Of a stretch of 6,205 nucleotides of DNA, positions 4,437 to 6,205 are shown piece by piece. Position numbers and translations under genes: made by a program. The notes under the pieces are model-generated. The model had not been told where the DNA came from. It was given only the letters and a program-made list of their open reading frames with translations, and did not search any database. The DNA is from Bacteroidota bacterium (GTDB lineage Bacteria; Bacteroidota; Bacteroidia; Chitinophagales; LD1). How positions within the stretch are numbered: position 1 is the first letter of the stretch; each line of letters starts with the position of its first letter. The stretch covers positions 1 through 6,205 of the forward strand of contig CANGXE010000105.1 of the NCBI GenBank assembly GCA_947457525.1, read 5' to 3'.

Positions 4437-6205
4437 GTGCAGTTATATCCGTCAAATATACTTGACAAATTAGAATTTACCGCCATTCAAGAATTACTCT
4501 TTGGACATTGTCGCAGTGTGTTGGGTAAGCGCAAGGTAGAAGAAATGTCTTTCTCTACTGATGCTGATTGGATTCGGCAAGAACTGATGGAGACAGATGA
4601 TTACAAACGAATACTGCTCACTCAATCCTATTTTCCACTCGATTTTATCATTCCGCTCGATCGTGAAATTGCTTTTCTCGGTATTGGCAATGCGGTGTTG
4701 GTGGCGGAAGAGATTATCAATATTCGCAAAACGTGTTTGACGATGGATCGAATTTTTCGGTTCTTCAAAAACAATCTTCGCTTGTATCCCCATTTGCAGT
4801 TGATTGTAGAACACACCGTTTACGAAAAAGCTATTGTAGAAACGATTGACCACGTGATGGAAGAAACCGGCCATGTGCGCGACAAAGCCTCGAAAGATTT
4901 GTATGATATCCGCACTCGGTTGAGCAAACGCAGAAGTGAGTTGTCCAGAGTGTTTCAAAAAGTGTTGCAGCGCATGAATAAAGAAGGAGTGGTGACGGAC
5001 GTAGAGCAGACTTTCTTGAACGGCAGAAAAGTGGTGGCTGTTTTTGCCGAAAACAAACGGCAAATCAGCGGTATCATCCACGGTCAAAGTGAAACCGGTA
5101 AAACCTCCTACATCGAACCTGCCGAAACCGTAGAATTGAACAATGAAATATTTGAGTTGGAGCGCGAAGAAGAACGCGAAGTGACGCGTATATTACGTCA
5201 ACTCACTAGCGATTTGAGCGTCTATCGTCCGTTGATTATGGCTTATCAAGCTGCTTTGGCGAAGTTTGATTATGTGCAAGCCAAAGCCAAACTGTCTGTT
5301 CAGCTCAATGCAGTTTGCCCTATCGTGCATCAAAAGCCGGGTGTGCGCTTGAAAGATGCGATGCATCCGCTATTGTACAAACACAACCTAGCGAACAACA
5401 AGCCCACCATTCCGCTTAATCTTTTTCTCAACGATAGACGAATATTAGTCATCAGCGGCCCAAACGCTGGAGGGAAAACTGTGGCGATGAAAACCGTGGC
5501 ACTTTTGCAACTGATGGTGCAGAGTGGTTTGTTGGTGCCGTGCCACGAGTTGAGCGAGTTTGGTGTTTTTTATTCGATGTTTATTGACATTGGTGATGCG
5601 CAGAGTATAGAATATGAGTTGAGCACTTACTCGTCACACTTAAAAACAGTGAAGTATTTTTTGGATTACTCCAGCGACAAAACTTTGTTCTTGATTGATG
5701 AGTTGGGCACTGGCTCCGACCCTGCTTTGGGTGGGGCTTTTGCAGAAGTGGTGTTAGAAGAACTGGCTAAGCGAAAAGCCTACGGCATTGTCACTACGCA
5801 TTACCTCAATTTGAAGATTTTAGCCAACAAAAATGCGGCTATCTTGAACGGAGCAATGGCGTTTGATGAAGAGAACTTGCAGCCGCTTTATGCGCTCAAA
5901 CTCGGCAAACCCGGCAGTTCTTACACGTTTCAAATTGCGAAGCGCAGCGGATTGCCGCAACCGATGATAGACCGCGCAAAAACCTTAGTCAACAACGAGC
6001 ACGTAGAGCTCGACTTCTTGTTGAGTAAACTTGAACAGGAGTCGAAAAGGATTAAGCAAAAAGAGGAAGAACTGAAGCGCAAGGATGATGAACTCAATCA
6101 ACTGCAAGAACGATATACGCAACTGCATGAGCGCGTCAAAAAGCAGCAACAACAGCAAGCTGATTTGCAAAAGAAATACGCCAATCAGAAATTTATCCGC
6201 GAGGC
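4437..6205 (+). CDS. mutS2: Endonuclease MutS2, 5' part (runs off the right edge)
   Basis: About 589 codons are visible of a family usually near 780-800 residues. MutS2 is a MutS relative without the mismatch-recognition domain. Described roles are suppression of homologous recombination by acting on branched DNA and, in some bacteria, rescue of collided ribosomes. Residues 1-~310 are the core/lever and clamp region, with the family element SETGKTSYIEP (218-228). The ATPase domain carries Walker A GPNAGGKT (341-348), IGDAQSIE (385-392), the signature STYSSH (396-401), Walker B LFLIDE with D421/E422 followed by LGTGSDP, and the switch histidine in TTHY (453-456). A charged coiled coil begins near 520 and includes QQQQQ at 570-574. 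The KOW/Smr nuclease part lies beyond the window. The start is GTG: the frame is closed by TAA at 4407-4409, the first ATG is codon 37, and QLYPSNILDKLEF fits the family N-terminus. No frameshift is seen. Confidence 0.95.
   Translation, partial: MQLYPSNILDKLEFTAIQELLFGHCRSVLGKRKVEEMSFSTDADWIRQELMETDDYKRILLTQSYFPLDFIIPLDREIAFLGIGNAVLVAEEIINIRKTCLTMDRIFRFFKNNLRLYPHLQLIVEHTVYEKAIVETIDHVMEETGHVRDKASKDLYDIRTRLSKRRSELSRVFQKVLQRMNKEGVVTDVEQTFLNGRKVVAVFAENKRQISGIIHGQSETGKTSYIEPAETVELNNEIFELEREEEREVTRILRQLTSDLSVYRPLIMAYQAALAKFDYVQAKAKLSVQLNAVCPIVHQKPGVRLKDAMHPLLYKHNLANNKPTIPLNLFLNDRRILVISGPNAGGKTVAMKTVALLQLMVQSGLLVPCHELSEFGVFYSMFIDIGDAQSIEYELSTYSSHLKTVKYFLDYSSDKTLFLIDELGTGSDPALGGAFAEVVLEELAKRKAYGIVTTHYLNLKILANKNAAILNGAMAFDEENLQPLYALKLGKPGSSYTFQIAKRSGLPQPMIDRAKTLVNNEHVELDFLLSKLEQESKRIKQKEEELKRKDDELNQLQERYTQLHERVKKQQQQQADLQKKYANQKFIRE

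Noticed and set aside
4494..5087. A 197-codon open frame on the minus strand
   Set aside because: It lies wholly inside mutS2, whose reading is supported by family motifs on both sides. The minus-strand translation is low-complexity H/F/N-rich with no recognisable domain.
6144..6158. Glutamine-codon run as a possible unstable repeat in mutS2
   Set aside because: Only five codons of mixed CAG/CAA within a normal Q/K-rich coiled coil; not a pure microsatellite.

Overview
The window looks like a chromosomal segment of a Bacteroidota bacterium (Sphingobacteriia/Chitinophagia/Cytophagia-like; I cannot place it further). Four things point there. The DNA leans AT-rich, and no start codon has a recognisable Shine-Dalgarno sequence. 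Exported proteins have short signal peptides ending in A|Q. Transketolase is encoded as a separate C-terminal half. The ECF sigma factor / short membrane anti-sigma-like protein / LTxxQ periplasmic protein series and the MutS2 protein have the look of that phylum. All supported genes are on the + strand and no mobile element, CRISPR array or RNA gene was seen.

Layout. Positions 1-216 hold the 3' end of a gene whose last ~70 residues resemble the C-terminus of the next gene, which it overlaps by 4 nt (ATGA). Positions 213-1568 encode a complete secreted von Willebrand factor A (vWA) protein with an intact metal-site motif and a long beta-rich tail made of about three degenerate repeats. Twelve bases later comes the C-terminal (pyrimidine-binding plus C-domain) half of a split transketolase (1581-2540). 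A strong intrinsic terminator (2555-2589) closes this unit.

The second unit (2646-4320) is a compact regulatory cassette: an ECF sigma factor, a one-pass membrane protein that is the likely anti-sigma factor, and a small exported Spy/CpxP-like LTxxQ protein. It ends at a second intrinsic terminator (4345-4379). The natural reading is an envelope-stress or metal-responsive switch: the membrane protein holds the sigma factor, and the periplasmic protein is either the sensor/modulator or the output. The likely anti-sigma protein carries a clear gapless 39-residue tandem duplication in its cytoplasmic part, giving two copies of a 'YF..F' element that I suspect contacts sigma. This is the most interesting feature of the window.

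The third unit starts at a GTG codon (4437) and runs off the right edge. It is mutS2, with about 589 codons visible, including the complete ATPase core and the start of the following coiled coil. The C-terminal Smr nuclease domain lies outside the window.

Nothing here is clearly a wholly new system. The items most worth following up are the duplicated motif in the anti-sigma-like protein, the tandem vWA paralogues, and the transketolase half without its partner next to it.
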